A stretch of DNA of 64,000 nt, from assembly GCA_905250885.1 (NCBI GenBank), contig CAJNOQ010000111.1:1-64000 (forward strand), written 5' to 3'. Below the pieces are notes generated by a model, which did no database searches, was not told the origin of the DNA, and worked only from the letters and a program-made list of their open reading frames with translations. The translations under genes were made by a program, and so were the position numbers. Of this stretch, positions 9,751 to 23,929 are shown piece after piece. The stretch is from Didymodactylos carnosus. Its lineage: Eukaryota; Rotifera; Eurotatoria; Philodinida; Philodinidae. The stretch's first letter is position 1. Each line of letters starts with the position of its first letter.

Positions 9751-12700
9751 TTGAAACTACCAGCAATTTAAATGAATCAACTTCAAGTAAACTACTTTGT
9801 ACAGCATGAAATTCTGCATCGTTTGACAGTAATAAAATTATTTCAAATTTTTATGTATTCATTTTAAACAATTAAAGAGAACAGTTAGCACTTTAAAACC
9901 ACACGATGCAGTTAAAAAATTGTTAGAGTTACTGAGTCCAACATCAAAGATGAATCTTAAAAATGAATATACAGTCTATCTTGTGGAGAATACAATGCAA
10001 TCTTGTAAATTCTCTATCGTTTGGCATATAAAGGAAATTTTTGTATAAATAGGAAGTGATAGAAAAATGCGTTAACATTTTTAATGCAATTTATTATGGG
10101 TTTAAACATGTTTGTCGATTCATTTATTACAAAAAATAAATGAAAGTATTTTTTATCGCATTTTAATTGGTCAGATTTGCGATTTCCAATTCAAGATTAA
10201 TGTACCATGGTTTGTCATTATAATTGTAACTTATTTTGTATAATATTATAATATAATTTTTCAGCGTTTTACAGATGAAGCCTGTACGCGCATACCTTCA
10301 GCATACATGTATTGAATGAAATTTTATTTTTGTTAACATATTTATTTTAGCCAATATTTTCATTTAAATATAAGAGAAACATACTTTTTAAACGATATTA
10401 ATTCTATTTTTACGGAAATTAATCAAGTTCCGTTTTAAACGTTTGCTTGAGTAAAAAAAAGTTTTTTCATATTTATTCAATTCTCTCTCCGTTTAATAAG
10501 GAAAATAGAAAATACAAGACAAAATCAAACAAAGAAATCCAATTTTTATCTGATATTTTTTCAAAATAAGTACATTTCCGTATGAGAAAAAAAAAAGAAC
10601 GAGAAAATTTATTAATGAGAAAATATCTTTCCCTACATATATTAACTATTCTATTAGAAATTAAAAAAAAAAAAAGAAAAAAAAATCTAAATTGATTAGA
10701 ATAAAAATTTCTGTCATCCATTTTTAATGAACATCATTTATTATTACTGTAGGAAGATGTTAACACATTAGATAAACAAAACGTTTATTTGTCAATATTT
10801 TTTCTTTCGCTAGTTATTAGTGTTCACTTCAAATATTCTCCTAAATATTTCAGAGATAGAAACAAACTTTTTACTTTGGATAATATTAACACTTATAACA
10901 AAGATAATTCTGCTTAAATTATTTTTTTTTGTTTCTAAAATTTTTTAGAGCATTAAATGTATTCGACGTTTCTTTTTAAAACATGATGTTCAGGTTAATT
11001 GAGCATAAAAACTTTTTAGTAAAGTTGCTTAATCAAATTATTTATATAATCGAATAAAGTGTATTATTCTCCCACTCAATTTGACATGTGAATTTCGATA
11101 TGTCAATAAAACTATTTACTTATATTTGAAAAATGTGCCAATCAATAAATTTTGATTGTTATTTTTTTTCTTGTCGTTTCACTAAATTAAAACGACTAGA
11201 AGCACTATTTTCTCTCAACAGAAACCAGATAGATATAGGGATGTCAACGTCTCTCTTTTCTCTCTCTCTCTCTTTAATACGAATATTTATAAATTGTATA
11301 TATCGATTTAATTCTATTGTTTATAATGATAATAAGTCACTTTCTTTATCGTTTCGTATGATCTTTCGATATATATATGTACATTAATTTCATTTACTTT
11401 ATGTATGAAAATTATTAACAAGAAATGTGTAGTTTCAAAATCAAAATCACAGTATTCATCTTTCATATAAATATACACATTCAGTCAATAATAAAAATAA
11501 CTTTAATCAAAGTTTTCACTAATTAATGAATAGTTGTTGTATAATAGATTTAGTACACACAAATGGAAAATATATGATAAATTTTTTGTATTTATTTTGA
11601 GAATAGAACATGGTATTGAAAAACAAAAATATTCAATTTAGTTTGATAATTGCCTGGACTCTTGGATTATTGAGTTGATCAATGTCAAAAATTTTTAATG
11701 AGTTTCTTTTTTTTTTACATGAATGCAATTGTCAAAGAGAAAAAGAAAATGTTACATTTGATCATATCTAAAACGCTCACGAAAAAGGAGTATCCCTAAT
11801 TGTTACTCGCATATATACATTTTTTTGTTGTTTTATTATAAACAATGATTATTTTCTACTATATACTACTACAACTACTCGAAGAATAAAAGAAAATGAA
11901 AAGTGTTTTATTTTCCAGTGGAGCAGATGATCATTTATTAATGACAGGTTATCATTCTTCTTTGTAAGAGAAAACGACAGATATTGTACAGATATATGTA
12001 TGTACATTATTTTATAAAGGTATGATATCTGCTATAAATATGTAGTACTGTGTATATTACTTATATAGCAAACATTTTGATTGATCCTTCACAAACATTT
12101 ACTAAACCATGAGTTATATCTCCCCTCATTTTCTTTTCACCTATATATTACGCGACAGATAAAAATTTGTTTGATTGAGTAATCGGTCATAGATATGAAC
12201 AGACACATAATTTTTTCTTTTTTTATTGTGCGCCTTGATCTATATGCAATAATAAAAATGGCTAATTCTTCGAGTGACATATAAAACGTTTGATAACGAC
12301 AGAAAAATGATGAATTATTCTTTTTTAACAAATAAAAAAAAAAAAAGAGAGAAGAAAAAAAGAAAATTTTTTTCATATTTTCTCAAACCAAAGAGATTAC
12401 CATATATACGTTAATAAAGAGCAAAAAGAAAGAGTTAAGTGAATGAAAGAAAAGAATGAAAAGGTGTTAATATTAATTGTTCATTGAATATTTACAATTG
12501 ATGATATCAACAAAAAGATGATATTAATGATTTATTATTTTAATCGATTTATCTCGATAAAACAGAAAACGGTCGAATTTACTCTTTACAATCGTAAAAT
12601 ATACACGTGAAAATGAAAAAGAGAGAGAGAAAGATAAAGTGAAATAAATTAGTTGGTTTTAAGAATACTTTAAACGATATGATTCCGATTACCGTATGCT

Positions 12701-12929
12701 CACATACTTGTTAAAATCATACAAATTTATTTTCTTCTGAAAAATTTTTAACTAAATTAGTTAATAATATTATTTTTTCAGAATTTAAATAAGTTTCATC
12801 ATTTAGCCTAACTTTAGATGCACAAAGTCCAAATGTTGGATATCGGGCTAATATTGAAAGTATCTCAGTAATACACTGTAAAATGAATGTAAATGTTTTA
12901 TAAGACGACACATGAGATATGCCCTGTAC
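9751..12929. other. AT-rich non-coding DNA
   Basis: No coding exon was recognised. The stretch is very AT-rich with poly-T/poly-A runs, TATATG words and a short CT microsatellite near 11257. The ORFs here are low-complexity translations of such tracts. Transposon-like inverted repeats are absent, unlike the flanks to the left and at 21.5-31 kb. Confidence 0.6.
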
Positions 12930-13400
12930 CAGAGGTGAGCGAGATCCCGCCATTCTTCACGGAGCTTTGTTGAAAGCTTGACAAGGCACTGGACGATGAT
13001 GAGGCAAGAACTACACGACGCGAACTCTCGCGAAGGACATTTTTTCTTGTGAGTGAAAGATGTTGTGTTTATTTTGATCTATTTTTAATATACTTAAGAT
13101 GACGGTTCTTCTTGTAAACCAAGATCAAACAATGAATAGCTTATGTTAACAGAGATTTTCCGTACACAGGAGAATCGATGAGGAAGTGCCAGAGGAAATT
13201 TTTATCCAGAGTTGACGGTGGGCGAGGCAGCGACGGAGCAGAAAGCTTACGGGCGATCGATCCCCGCGAAGTACATTTATCGAAACTTGGCGAGGTACGG
13301 AGCGATGACGAGGCAAGATGCTTGGGAGACGATTCTCTCGAGAGAGCCAGAGATAGTCCATCGCCTACCTCTGCCCTGCACTTAGTTCTAGTAACAAGTA
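12930..13400. other. GC-richer island with an imperfect direct repeat
   Basis: Base composition rises sharply here. Two stretches about 305 bp apart, near 12975-13040 and 13282-13345, are similar: each has CTTG(A/G)C(A/G)AGG, then CGATGA(T/C)GAGGCAAGA, then a CGA-rich TCTCGCGA or CTCTCGAG. ORFs are open on both strands (13141-13485 minus, 13178-13495 plus) but neither resembles a known protein. It could be a structured non-coding transcript or a repeat. I cannot assign a function. Confidence 0.4.
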
Positions 13401-15976
13401 CATTCGAACAAGAGAGATTGAATAAGTGTGTTGATTTCTTTTCATTATTTTGCAAGAATATCTTTATATCATTGATAGAATTCATTAAGGACTGAACGTA
13501 AATGATTTAATATCAATCGTAAGAGAAATATCATTGACGATTTCGAGCAATTTTTTTATAGAAACTGTGTCTTGTCAATTTACAGGATATACTTCGGAGA
13601 CGATTTGTAGAAAAATAAACTGATAAAGCACATTTTAATGCAATGGATTGTAAATAACGTTTTTAGTCTTAAAATATATTCATGGGCTTTTTAGTCTGTC
13701 CGATTCATCATATAAAACTGAGGGCACATTTCTTTTATACTATAGTCTTCTCATTGCTCTACCGTCAAACAATAGTTAATTATATCCTATGTAATGTTGA
13801 TTTCTGAAAAACAAACTCTATTTTCTTATTAGAAAACAAACATATATACATACACATATAATAATTCGGAAATGTAACCTATATTTTTTTAAGGCATAAT
13901 AACGATAATTCTGTTTCAAAATTTCATGTAGAAATAGAAAAAATAATAAATGACAAACAATGTCGAACACAAATTTTATTTCTATCTTAAATAAGCAAAT
14001 CATTGGACATATGTGTGTCTAACTAATTTGTCCTACGTCATATCTGTTTAGACATAACCGTAACAATCTATTGAATAAGTAGCAAAAAAAAAAAATTTTT
14101 CAAATGAATATTTATTCAAATTAAAACCTGTATCATTTTTATGGAAACTGATACCTTTTTCTTTTTCTCTCTACATATGTTGCTATTTTATCAAAGATAC
14201 CTGATCTTAAAAAAGAAAACATCAACATTGTTCAATCTATCTCAAGGTTAATTGTCATTGTGCACGTTATGTTTAATGAACTACTATACTATAGGATCTT
14301 TTGTCAATATAGACTGTATGTATACAAATAATAATCTCCCTTTCTCCTATTTTGAACATATTTAACGACAATATAAACTTTAATTAGAATAAAATGAGAC
14401 TAAATAAGCAAATAAGAAGCATTTATAATTAGACATTAATACTTAGAAGACCTTGTAAATATAAACTGAAATTTTTTTTTGTCTAACCTCAAAGAAATTT
14501 GTATCCTTTTCTATATACAGAGATTATCGAAAAAATATTGAATTTTATAACTGTAGAAAGTTAGTTTTCTATTATTTTATTATATCTTAAAACTGTTTTG
14601 ATCATAATTTTTCTTTAATTGTTCTTAGTGTATTAATAAATGAAAAGAAGAATTGATGGAAAATACTCGTCTCTAATAAAGTTGTTGATAGGTGAGTATG
14701 TCGTAAAAAAAATGTTGATTAATTTTTTTTACCACTCTCAGTATGAAGATATATGTATAGATTTTTGTTTAACATTGTTTTTTTTTTCCATTTTCATCTA
14801 CCTGTAGATCGATCAACGTCTCTTTGTCTTTTTGTATTTTTTAGACAAATATCAAATAAATCGACTTATAACTGTCATAAGTCTCACAAAATAGATTAAC
14901 ACACCATCATGATAATAATCATCTATATGAAAGAGATAACCTTCATTCTATACACAATTAACCATCAATAGAATGATTTGAAAGCATTGTGTAAACAATT
15001 CAAAATAACAGAATGTTATGAATTAATCCACGTGTATCATCATTACAGATAGTCGATGTTCTCGTTAAAATATATGAATCATTGTTGTGAATACTAAAAA
15101 AAGAAATGTTTGTGTCTAAATTAGTCCACGTACACCATGTTAGCGTTTTCAATTAGGTGAGGGAAGGTGGGGAAATTCCCTCGCCTTGTTTGAAATAATT
15201 ACTCCATTCATTTTAAAAAATTTACTCGTACTAAGAAAAAAAATGACTCCGAAAAGTTAAAAGTCTTTTCTTCTTTTTTTTGATTACCAGCTAAATATTT
15301 AGACTTACTCCATAAAACTTCCCATACTTTGTCAAAGTTATATCGAAAACGCTGCACCATGTCTTATGATTCTTATAGAAACGAATAATTCAAAATACCA
15401 TAATGATTATAAGATCAAAAATTTTGTCATTGAAATTTTGGAAGATTTGTTTAATTTTTTTTTTCTTTTGTTTATTATAAAGATTCAGAAGAAAAAAAAT
15501 AAGTTTAGTAGTATATATATATATATACACAAAACAAACAAATAAAAAACCAAAAAGGAAGGGATTTTTATCAATATATGTATGACAAATTATACGTACA
15601 TAGGTTGAGTGATGTTGTCTTCAGTTTTTTAATTTAATTGAGAAACTAATTGTATGTATGGAATCACTGTGTGAGAACAAGAAAAAAGGAAAAAAAAAAA
15701 TTCGTCTTTTGTTTTACGCAGAGTTCTTCTTTTTTTTTTTGTTTTGTTGTTATTGTATATATGTACAAATAGAAGTTCAGCGAGAAAGAAAAAAAAAGAG
15801 AAAAAAAAAAATACTCCTGAATAAAACTCTATCTATCTATCTATCTATCAATCAGTAGATAATGAAAAAAACAACCGGGATATGTATATGTATGTGTCAA
15901 CAGTGTGTGTGTGTGAAAGTAAAAAAAAGAAGACCTTTTTTTCTTTTAGCGTTTAAACAAAAGACGTATTGTCATT
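13401..15976. other. AT-rich DNA downstream of the homeobox gene
   Basis: This is the 3' flank of the homeobox gene and presumably holds its 3' UTR. Simple tracts include an (AT) run near 15510-15525, ATCT repeats near 15828-15850, and poly-A/poly-T. No exon was recognised. Confidence 0.5.
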
Positions 15977-17646
15977 TTATGTTATATATATTGGTACCTG
16001 TTGATGAGTATGTTGATTATGTCCGTTTGAAACTGTCCGAAGTAAATGATTATTTGTATCTGGTGATGTTGTACGATAATGTTTTGAATTTTGTTGTGAA
16101 GATGATAATGATTTTCGTACATGTTTTTGTTGTTGACTATTTTGTGATAGAATACTATCAATAGAATATGAACATTTATTTAATATTGATGATGATGATT
16201 CTATTATTTTAGAAGTTGATGGTTTATCTGTTGATATTGTTGTACTTGTTTCGGATATTGCTGGTGAAATATCATCTAAAAGTGAATCATCACTATCATC
16301 AATTGTGTGATCATTAATAGTTGTAGCTGATGATGTTGAAATATTCAATTGATCATTTGTTGTATTAACCGTATTCGTATTATTATCAGAAGAATTATTA
16401 TTCGTAATGTTATTTAAGAGTACATGTTTTTTTGCATCTAATCGACGTTGTCTATCACATTGTTTACGTTTTTTCTTTTCTTCAGCTTCACGTCGTTTTT
16501 TCTCTAATTCTTCTTTAGAAATGGGTTCACCTGAACATGTTACTGGATGCGCATTGTGTGGTGGCCTACCAGGACCTTTTTTAGTATTCTCCATTTTACG
16601 CCATTTAGCACGACGATTTTGAAACCATACCTTAAAAAAACTACATAATGTTACAAATAGATAAACTCGATAGATAGAATTAATTAAAACAACAACAATT
16701 TGTTTTACCTGTACTCTCGATTCTATTAAGTCTAATCGCATTGCCAATGCTTCTCTCATATAAACATCGGGATAATGTCCTTCAATTCGAGAAGAAACAA
16801 AATCTATTTATTAGATATTCGTGTGTATGAATTTTAGAAAAAAAATTTACCATCTTGAAATGCTTTCTCAAGTTCTTCTATTTGCATAGAAGTAAAATTT
16901 GTTCTTGTTCGACGACGTTTACTATCTCGATCATCATCCGATTCTAAAAATGAACAATAAATTTCCAAATAAAAAAATAATTCGGATAAAATTGTTCTAG
17001 TATACAAGGAGATCATAAAAACAAAAAAAAGTAGTGAAACATAGAATTAAATTGATCTTCTCTTCTTCCCTAGAAATAGTACAGAAATTTCATACTTTGA
17101 TTGCGTTTTGTTGGCACATGCAAAAGTTCATCGATGATTAGAAATCAAAATCTTACCTTCTGCTAAATCATTATCCGACATATCATTTTTAGTATTAGTT
17201 TTGGTTAATAAACCACTATTTATGTTCACTGAGTTGAATGATGATAATCCATCACTCTTTGGAATATTTGTTGGTATTGCTGTACCGTTAGTCAATCGAT
17301 TATTATACGATGAGACAGCAGCTAAAGTATCGTAGGAAAAATTTTGTTGATGAGTCTGATGTGCTGCACGTAGAGCAGCTGTGAACGGATGCATATAAGG
17401 ATGATAAAAATTCATTGGAAAAGGAAAAAAATTTGGTCCACCATTGGCATTGAGTAATGTAGATGGTGGAATTTGAAGAGATGACTGTTGTTGTTGTTGA
17501 TGTGATGATGGTGAAATACTTTTTGATGATGGAATAGATGGTGATGAAGAGGAAGATGATGACGATGCTGTAGACTTTGTTGTTGTAACTAATTTTGGTG
17601 AATCTAATTGAAGATTATTATCTGTATGATGTTTCACTGGACTCAT
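15977..17646 (-). CDS. UNCX: UNC-4/UNCX paired-like homeobox transcription factor
   Basis: Four exons join in phase: 17157-17646, 16851-16943, 16709-16779 and 15977-16630, giving 435 residues. The start is the ATG at 17646; an in-frame stop lies just upstream. Residues about 173-232 are the homeodomain, from [10 protein letters not shown] through [20 protein letters not shown] to [17 protein letters not shown], with Gln at homeodomain position 50. The block after it, [20 protein letters not shown] and then a basic E/K/R helix, is the signature of the UNC-4/UNCX family and separates it from other paired-like genes. The N-terminus is rich in Ser and Gln and holds a Phe/Pro/His stretch; the C-terminus is Ser/Thr/Asn-rich and looks disordered. 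The intron between helix 2 and helix 3 (after RVQ) is common in paired-like genes. In worms, flies and vertebrates the family specifies neuronal and segment identity, acting as a nuclear, mostly repressive factor. Confidence 0.95.
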
Positions 17647-20600
17647 GGTTCGTCTACTAATTGAATAGGACACAAATTATTTACTTGCGCCGATTAAAAT
17701 TTACTTGTATATTAAAAATTAATTTAAAATTACAATCTCTCAGCTTTTTTTCTTTTTTCTTCTTTACTCTCGCTTTTTCCCTGTATTAACCAATCGATAA
17801 AAAATATTGATATGTGTATGTTTCAATCATTGGCTGTTAAGTATTATTTTCGATGAAAGAGAGAGAAATAGAGAAAAAAGAATAGAAAGAGGAAAAAAAA
17901 TCAGAATATTTTAATACGTTGTTATTTGCTCTTGACCGCTAAGGGCACTTATTAATGCGATGTAAAACAACTATATTAGTTAGAGAAGAAGAAAAAAAAA
18001 TGATAATGATTATACTATTGTACTAGCTATTTAAAACGGAAAAAAAATATTGAATATAATATATTTTTTTCTGAGTGACTTTTTTATGTAAGTAACGGCG
18101 TCGGGTACATGTTTTTATCCCAATTTTGTAGTTTTCTATTATTATTACTTCCAAAGCAACAGAAATACAACAAAAAAAAGAAAAATTATTGAGCCGATAA
18201 AATCATAGAGTTGTATCTATCAAATAGAAATAAAGGCAAATTTTACATTTTTTTTGCTTCTTCTTTCCCTGAAAAAATATGATACAATTGAAATAAAACT
18301 GTAATGAGAAAGAAACGATCGACAAAAATTGAAACTGTGTAGATGAAGTGTAGTTTGTGAGAGTAAATGTCCTTATCAACAGAGAGAAGAAAAAAAATTT
18401 TACAGTATTATTTTCGAAAAATGTGTAAAAATTTGAAATCTGTAGTAGTGATAGATTAAATATCTTATCATCGAGTACAAGGCGAGTAGCACGAGAGATG
18501 ATGATGAATGTTTACATCAAGTAAAGCGATAGAGCTTCTAGATATTCGACATTGTAACATTATTATTGGTGTTTCAAAAATAAAGTCGATCTGTAAATTT
18601 GTCTTCAGCATTTACATAGTACAAGAAAATATATGATTATCTATAGGATTAAGCAATAATAATTTCCAGGTACAATGTCTCTTTTAGATAAAGAATAGCC
18701 ACATTCTTTTATAGACAATGATTACTTCGCGAACTGAACTAATTCTGTTATTTTAATAGAGTCAAACTACTACGATTGATTCAATAATAAAAGTCACTTT
18801 TTATGACAAAGTATATAACGCTATGATAAGATGTGATAGAGAAAAATGTGTTGTTTTTACTGTTAATCTTACAGGTAATCGAATGTACTTGTTACAGCTT
18901 AATATCTCATATCATATTCGTTTTGAAAACGAAATCTTAATTTACACCAAACAAACATCAGAGGACGGGAAGCAAAGTGAAAGTGAGTGTCAAAAATAGT
19001 TGTCTCAGTTATGAAGTAGACCTCTACTCAAGCAAAAAGATTCTTTCTATCTAATTTCTCGAAGAACTTTATACAGAAAGTGCTTTGTCTACGATTTAGA
19101 TTTTCGATAGGTATGTATTATATGTAATTACCTATATATATATATATAAGTCTCTAGTACTTTCCAAAATATAATCTTTCCTGATAGCGACTACTATTCT
19201 TGAATAAACTGTGATTACGTTCAGCAATTGTGAATGGTAGAAAAACTACAATGATAAAATTCTAAATTTATTACGAAGTGTTCTTGACGACCATAGATTT
19301 TACCATCAGTGAACATCGATTTTAATGAGAGACATTAATTTGCTTGACGATAGTGCGAGTCAACAATTCTTTTATTCAATGAAATTTGTACATTTATTCC
19401 AAGAAATTAGATTGAAACTACTACAAGTGAACTATGAACTAAATTGTTCAATAAACTTTATGGATGAAAAAGCTTAAAAGAATCACCGTTCAATTATGTA
19501 ATCATTGGTAAAATCTATTTTATGTTACAAACAAAAAAAGTGCCATTGATTTCTAGGTCTGTTGTCTTAAAAAAAAAAATTAGATATTTGTCAATTTTGA
19601 TTATTTGCTTGTGTATGTGTATATTGCTTCATAAGAGAAGGCCAAGAAAAAAAATTTTGAGCAATATCGCACATACAGACACACATCAAACAACGAATAA
19701 CATCGTGTGAAACTGTTGTCAAGTAGCATTGATCGTTTTATTATTATGTAAATGTGAAATAATACTTGATTTTTATTTACTCAACACACACATACACACA
19801 TATATATCGTTTAGTTGAACATATATTTGTACATAAGAGCTGAAGTGTATTGAAGAAGTTCTCTCTTTTATGAAACATATAGTGCAATAGGGAAGAAGTG
19901 AAAATCAGTCATCCGTGCAGATAATACAGTTTATGATAATGACTGACAGCAGAAAAAGCAGATGTGGAATTTATCGATTTTATTTCTCAGCTTTGATGAT
20001 TCTTTAAAAAATGTATCGAATTGTTTAGTTCTAGATATCATTTCAGTTGTAATCTCTGGTTATCAAACTAAAGATTTGTTGTCTTTAAGGAAACTACCGA
20101 GTTGTGGTTTTTTTCGAATAAGGCTGAATTTGACGTTAATAACATTGGAACTGTTAAATATTGCACATCATCAAGTATGCACAAACTTCATTTGAGTGAT
20201 ATATTACAGTTATTTTTAAGAAAACGTATCTTTGAGTATAAAATATCGAGTTTTTCATAGTTTAAAAACATTGTAATAGTTTTACATAGAAAGTTGATAT
20301 CAACGTGTCCTATCTTCATGATTGTTACTCAAATGATAAATCATCCGCATCACCTGTACACGATAGACGATGTGAATAGTTAATAAAGCTTGAAATTATT
20401 TCAAGAACATATTTAACTAAAGTAAAAAGTAAAGAAAATTTTCTTTTCTTTCTTAATAAAACAAATATGATTTTATTTTTTTCTCTTTCTTCCCTGGCGC
20501 TTCTATTAGTAAAATAATTGTTTGATTTTTGATTAAAAACGCGACACATACAACTAATTACTAGTAGGTAAACATCGGATAAACTATGTTTTCTACTGCC

Positions 20601-21519
20601 ATCATCATCATCATCATCACCATCATTTTGTTTACGTTGTATGCGAAAAAAATATTCGTTCTCCTCCTTCTATCGGAAGTAATTAATTGTATTGATCGGC
20701 ACAATGCATGCTATTAGTGTGAGTGAAAAAAAAAAGAAAGAATTCGTTATAATGTGTTTGTGCACATACTAAAGATCAAATCATCTGTTGATTTGATTAT
20801 TATTATCTTACTCACTACTTAGTAGAGAAGGTGACAATTATAGAGAAGAGTAAAATGCCGCACTTTATCGCCTCAAGTTAAAAATTATATTTGTTGCATA
20901 TTATTGTTTTTACATCTGTCAATTGTGAATAATGCATTAGAAATGAGATGATACGTCACCACTATTAACGAAAAAGAAGAGAGTAATATACTGTTCATTC
21001 CAAATTATACTATCGTAATTTATATAGAACCTTTTAGTTTAATATCTTGATGTATCGGTCTCTTAATGATCTGCTTTTTTTTCTCTCGTTGAAAAATCAC
21101 TGATGTGTTTCTAATACGTTGATAGGTTCGGTACTAAATTATAAGTGTGCGCGTCTGACATCAATTTTATTTTTTTTCCTGTAAAACTAATTAAGTCAAA
21201 TTGTCTACAATACGAGAAGACTTGCTTCGCAGTTTTTTTATTCTTTCCAAACTGTGCTTTATCTATTCAGTTCGCTATTGTTTCTTCTACTATCTCCTAA
21301 TGGTAGCGGTCGCGTCTTCAACAGCGGTAAATCTCATATTTGCTTCTACTGTCGTAAAATTAATTTCAACATTTGCTCATTTTGCTGTTGTACGATAACT
21401 AATCATCGTGTAACATTGAAACGACTGAAACTTGTTCGGTTCAAAGTGCATTGAATGAACAAATAAATGGATTACTGAGAATTTTAAAATCTTTTTTTTT
21501 CGATTAAGATACCATAGGG
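17647..21519. other. Upstream flank of the homeobox gene, AT-rich
   Basis: No exons were recognised. The interval has purine-rich and AT-rich tracts, a (TA) run at about 19135-19150 and an (ATC)n microsatellite at about 20599-20630. It lacks the foldback elements found further right. By position it should contain the promoter and enhancers of the homeobox gene, but I cannot point to a site. Confidence 0.45.
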
Positions 21520-22190
21520 CTTAAGGGTACCCCGTCCTCTATTCTGAAAAAGTTTAGGTGAATTTTGAGCTGAAGATATCATAATGTAGAGGGAAGTCTG
21601 GGCTACATAATGAGATCACTCTCAGTATTCTACAATCTTCCTTTAAAATGTTATGAATATTTTAAGTTTTTCCTTTAAAGCTTGAAAAAATTCAATTTTG
21701 TAGTTTCATAAACTTTTCTCGCTTCAAAAAATTTCTTATAGATAGCCTTGTAGAAGAAAATGCCCTCTTCATCACGAGACGCTTTCCAAAATTTTTCAAC
21801 GATTTTTCATGGAGCCTCATGCGTCGCCGCAAATTCCATGAGGGAAATGACCAATGTACAAAATATGTTTTTCTTACTATGTGTTTTTTCCAATGGTCCA
21901 TTCAATTCAGCCACATTACAACCTCCCGATAACTTGATCCAATCAACTTTAAAACTTTATCTTAAATACCAGGCAACATTCCCCAGGTGTAAATTTTTCT
22001 TTTGTTCTAACATCTATTCTTTTAGAGTTATAGGAATTTTACGATACTTTTTCAGTTTTTTTGCTATAATTGGGAAAGAAAAGATGATAGAACGAAAAAA
22101 TAATCTACACTTCGGCAATGTTATCTGGTACTTCTGATAAAGTTTTGAAGTCGATTGGATCAAGTTATCGGGGAATTGTAATGGGACGAT
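21520..22190. repeat. Dispersed repeat, GGTACCCC family copy 1, with inner foldback
   Basis: The segment from about 21527 (AGGGTACCCC) through TAATGTAGAGGGAAGTCTGG matches 23933 onward (AGGGTACCCC, TAATGTAGAAGATAGTCTGG) with moderate divergence over more than 300 bp. Its right part holds an inverted repeat. About 21915-21960, containing CCCGATAACTTGATCCAATC, pairs with 22138-22186, containing GATTGGATCAAGTTATCGGG. No transposase ORF was seen. The ORFs here (21692-21901 minus, 21760-22137 plus) are not recognisable proteins. Confidence 0.7.
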
Positions 22191-23929
22191 ATCAAAAAAC
22201 GAGTTTTCTATAGAGTTGGGAGTATATCATAAGTTTTTATGTTTTCCATATTGTTTTACCGCTGAAGTAAGCTACTCGATCTCCGATATGTCAGATCAAA
22301 TAGATAAGAGAAAGAGATGGTTTGAATGAACGAATGGTGTAGATAACACCAGAATTATTTTTATCTATTCATGTCACCTGCAGTTAGTTTAGAAGAATAA
22401 ACATATTTCTAAACCATTGTCATTTTTCTTTGCAAAGTAACTGGTCTTCGACCTCCTTCGCATGTTACTATATAAAGTATTTATAGATTATTCAGCACAA
22501 GTGTGCATGTCTTGACTTATTATCTTCTACGGTATAATTATTAGTCATAATAAAGGAGATGCAGTACGTATACGTACCATATATAGTACAACTATATTGT
22601 CTTTGAAATGTCCAATCACTAACTATCTTATAGTAAAAATAAGTTGGAATGTTAGAATGTTTCAGCTGGTCTTTTTTGCTCTATAGTTTCTGCAACTATG
22701 CTGCGTCATAGTTGATCTCAAGTTTTTCTTGTTCTGTTACTATTGTCTTCTCTAAGTGGAAGAACTGCATGAAACATGAATAAAATTTAGCACAAATGTG
22801 CAATTTAAAATATGTTTAACATTAATTGATTGATTATATGGTAAAAGATAAATTAGATACTATTAATAACCTAAAAATCACGCCATTTGATTTTATCGAC
22901 TATGGGTGGTGATATTGCCAAATCCAGAAAATTGGTTTAACCTGAGATACAGTATTAAACTATCATCATAAGGGTGAGTGACACACATAGCCGGAAATGG
23001 AACGATTCATAATTGTTTTGATAATAATTGAAACTACAACAGCAAAAATATGGAAAAAATAAGTACCCTTTAAATACATATGATTAGAAACTCCTAGACT
23101 ATCTCGGTAAGAGTCCAAGAAAGCAAAAGAAAAAATAGTACAATATCAGTTCCGGGAGAAATTTATATTATCTTCTAATATTCTTATTGAATCTTACCAT
23201 CATCACAATTTTGATGGAATGCAAATTACAGGATCATCTGCGATCAAAATGTAAATAGGTGATTCAGAGAACTATAGATCCATATTTGGTATTCAGTCAT
23301 AACACATTTCACATGTGAGATATTCTGATGCGGAGTTGATTAAAAAAACAACATGTACTCGTCCCATTCTATTCTTAGTCAGTATGATGCTAAACAATAA
23401 CAACAACAACAATATTTGTGTTCTTCAAACTGAAAATGAGAGTGTCTATTGTAAAGGAACGAAACTCGTTGGAAAATGAATATCTCTCCTCTATCCTCAT
23501 CATTTTAATACCTATTTACACAGTTATATTTCTCTCTCTCTCTCTCTATCAATTATTATTTGATTATTGAACTTTTATGTATGTGCACACATATACACAC
23601 ACTAAATTTAATCGTTTTCTAACAACAACATCAAAAATTATTATATTTACATGTACATATATATGCAGGATTCAAATTTCAATACGATGTTGACACTGTG
23701 CAATAGAAGATGGAGAGAATAGTTACTTTTACGTTACTTTACTACTGCTAATACTATACATTAATCACAGAAAACAAAAATGAAACCAAATATGAGCAAA
23801 AATTGAAGTAATAATTATTGAGCATAACTCCACGTTTCTACATGATTATTATAAAAATTAAAACGTTTTGTTATTGGACAAAACCAATATGTTTCTTTTT
23901 TACAAATTCTTACGACTGTCAATGATAAG
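22191..23929. other. Non-coding DNA with microsatellites
   Basis: No exon was recognised. A CT microsatellite lies at about 23531-23548 and an (ACA)n tract at about 23398-23412. Nothing else stands out. Confidence 0.5.

Noticed and set aside
13141-13495. Overlapping ORFs of 114 and 105 codons in the GC-richer island
   Set aside because: Open on both strands at once because of composition, with no known domain; described as an island, not as a gene.
17647-17673. Longer N-terminus for the homeobox protein from a GTG at 17673
   Set aside because: Not an ATG, and an in-frame TAA lies four to six bases upstream; the first ATG at 17646 is used instead.
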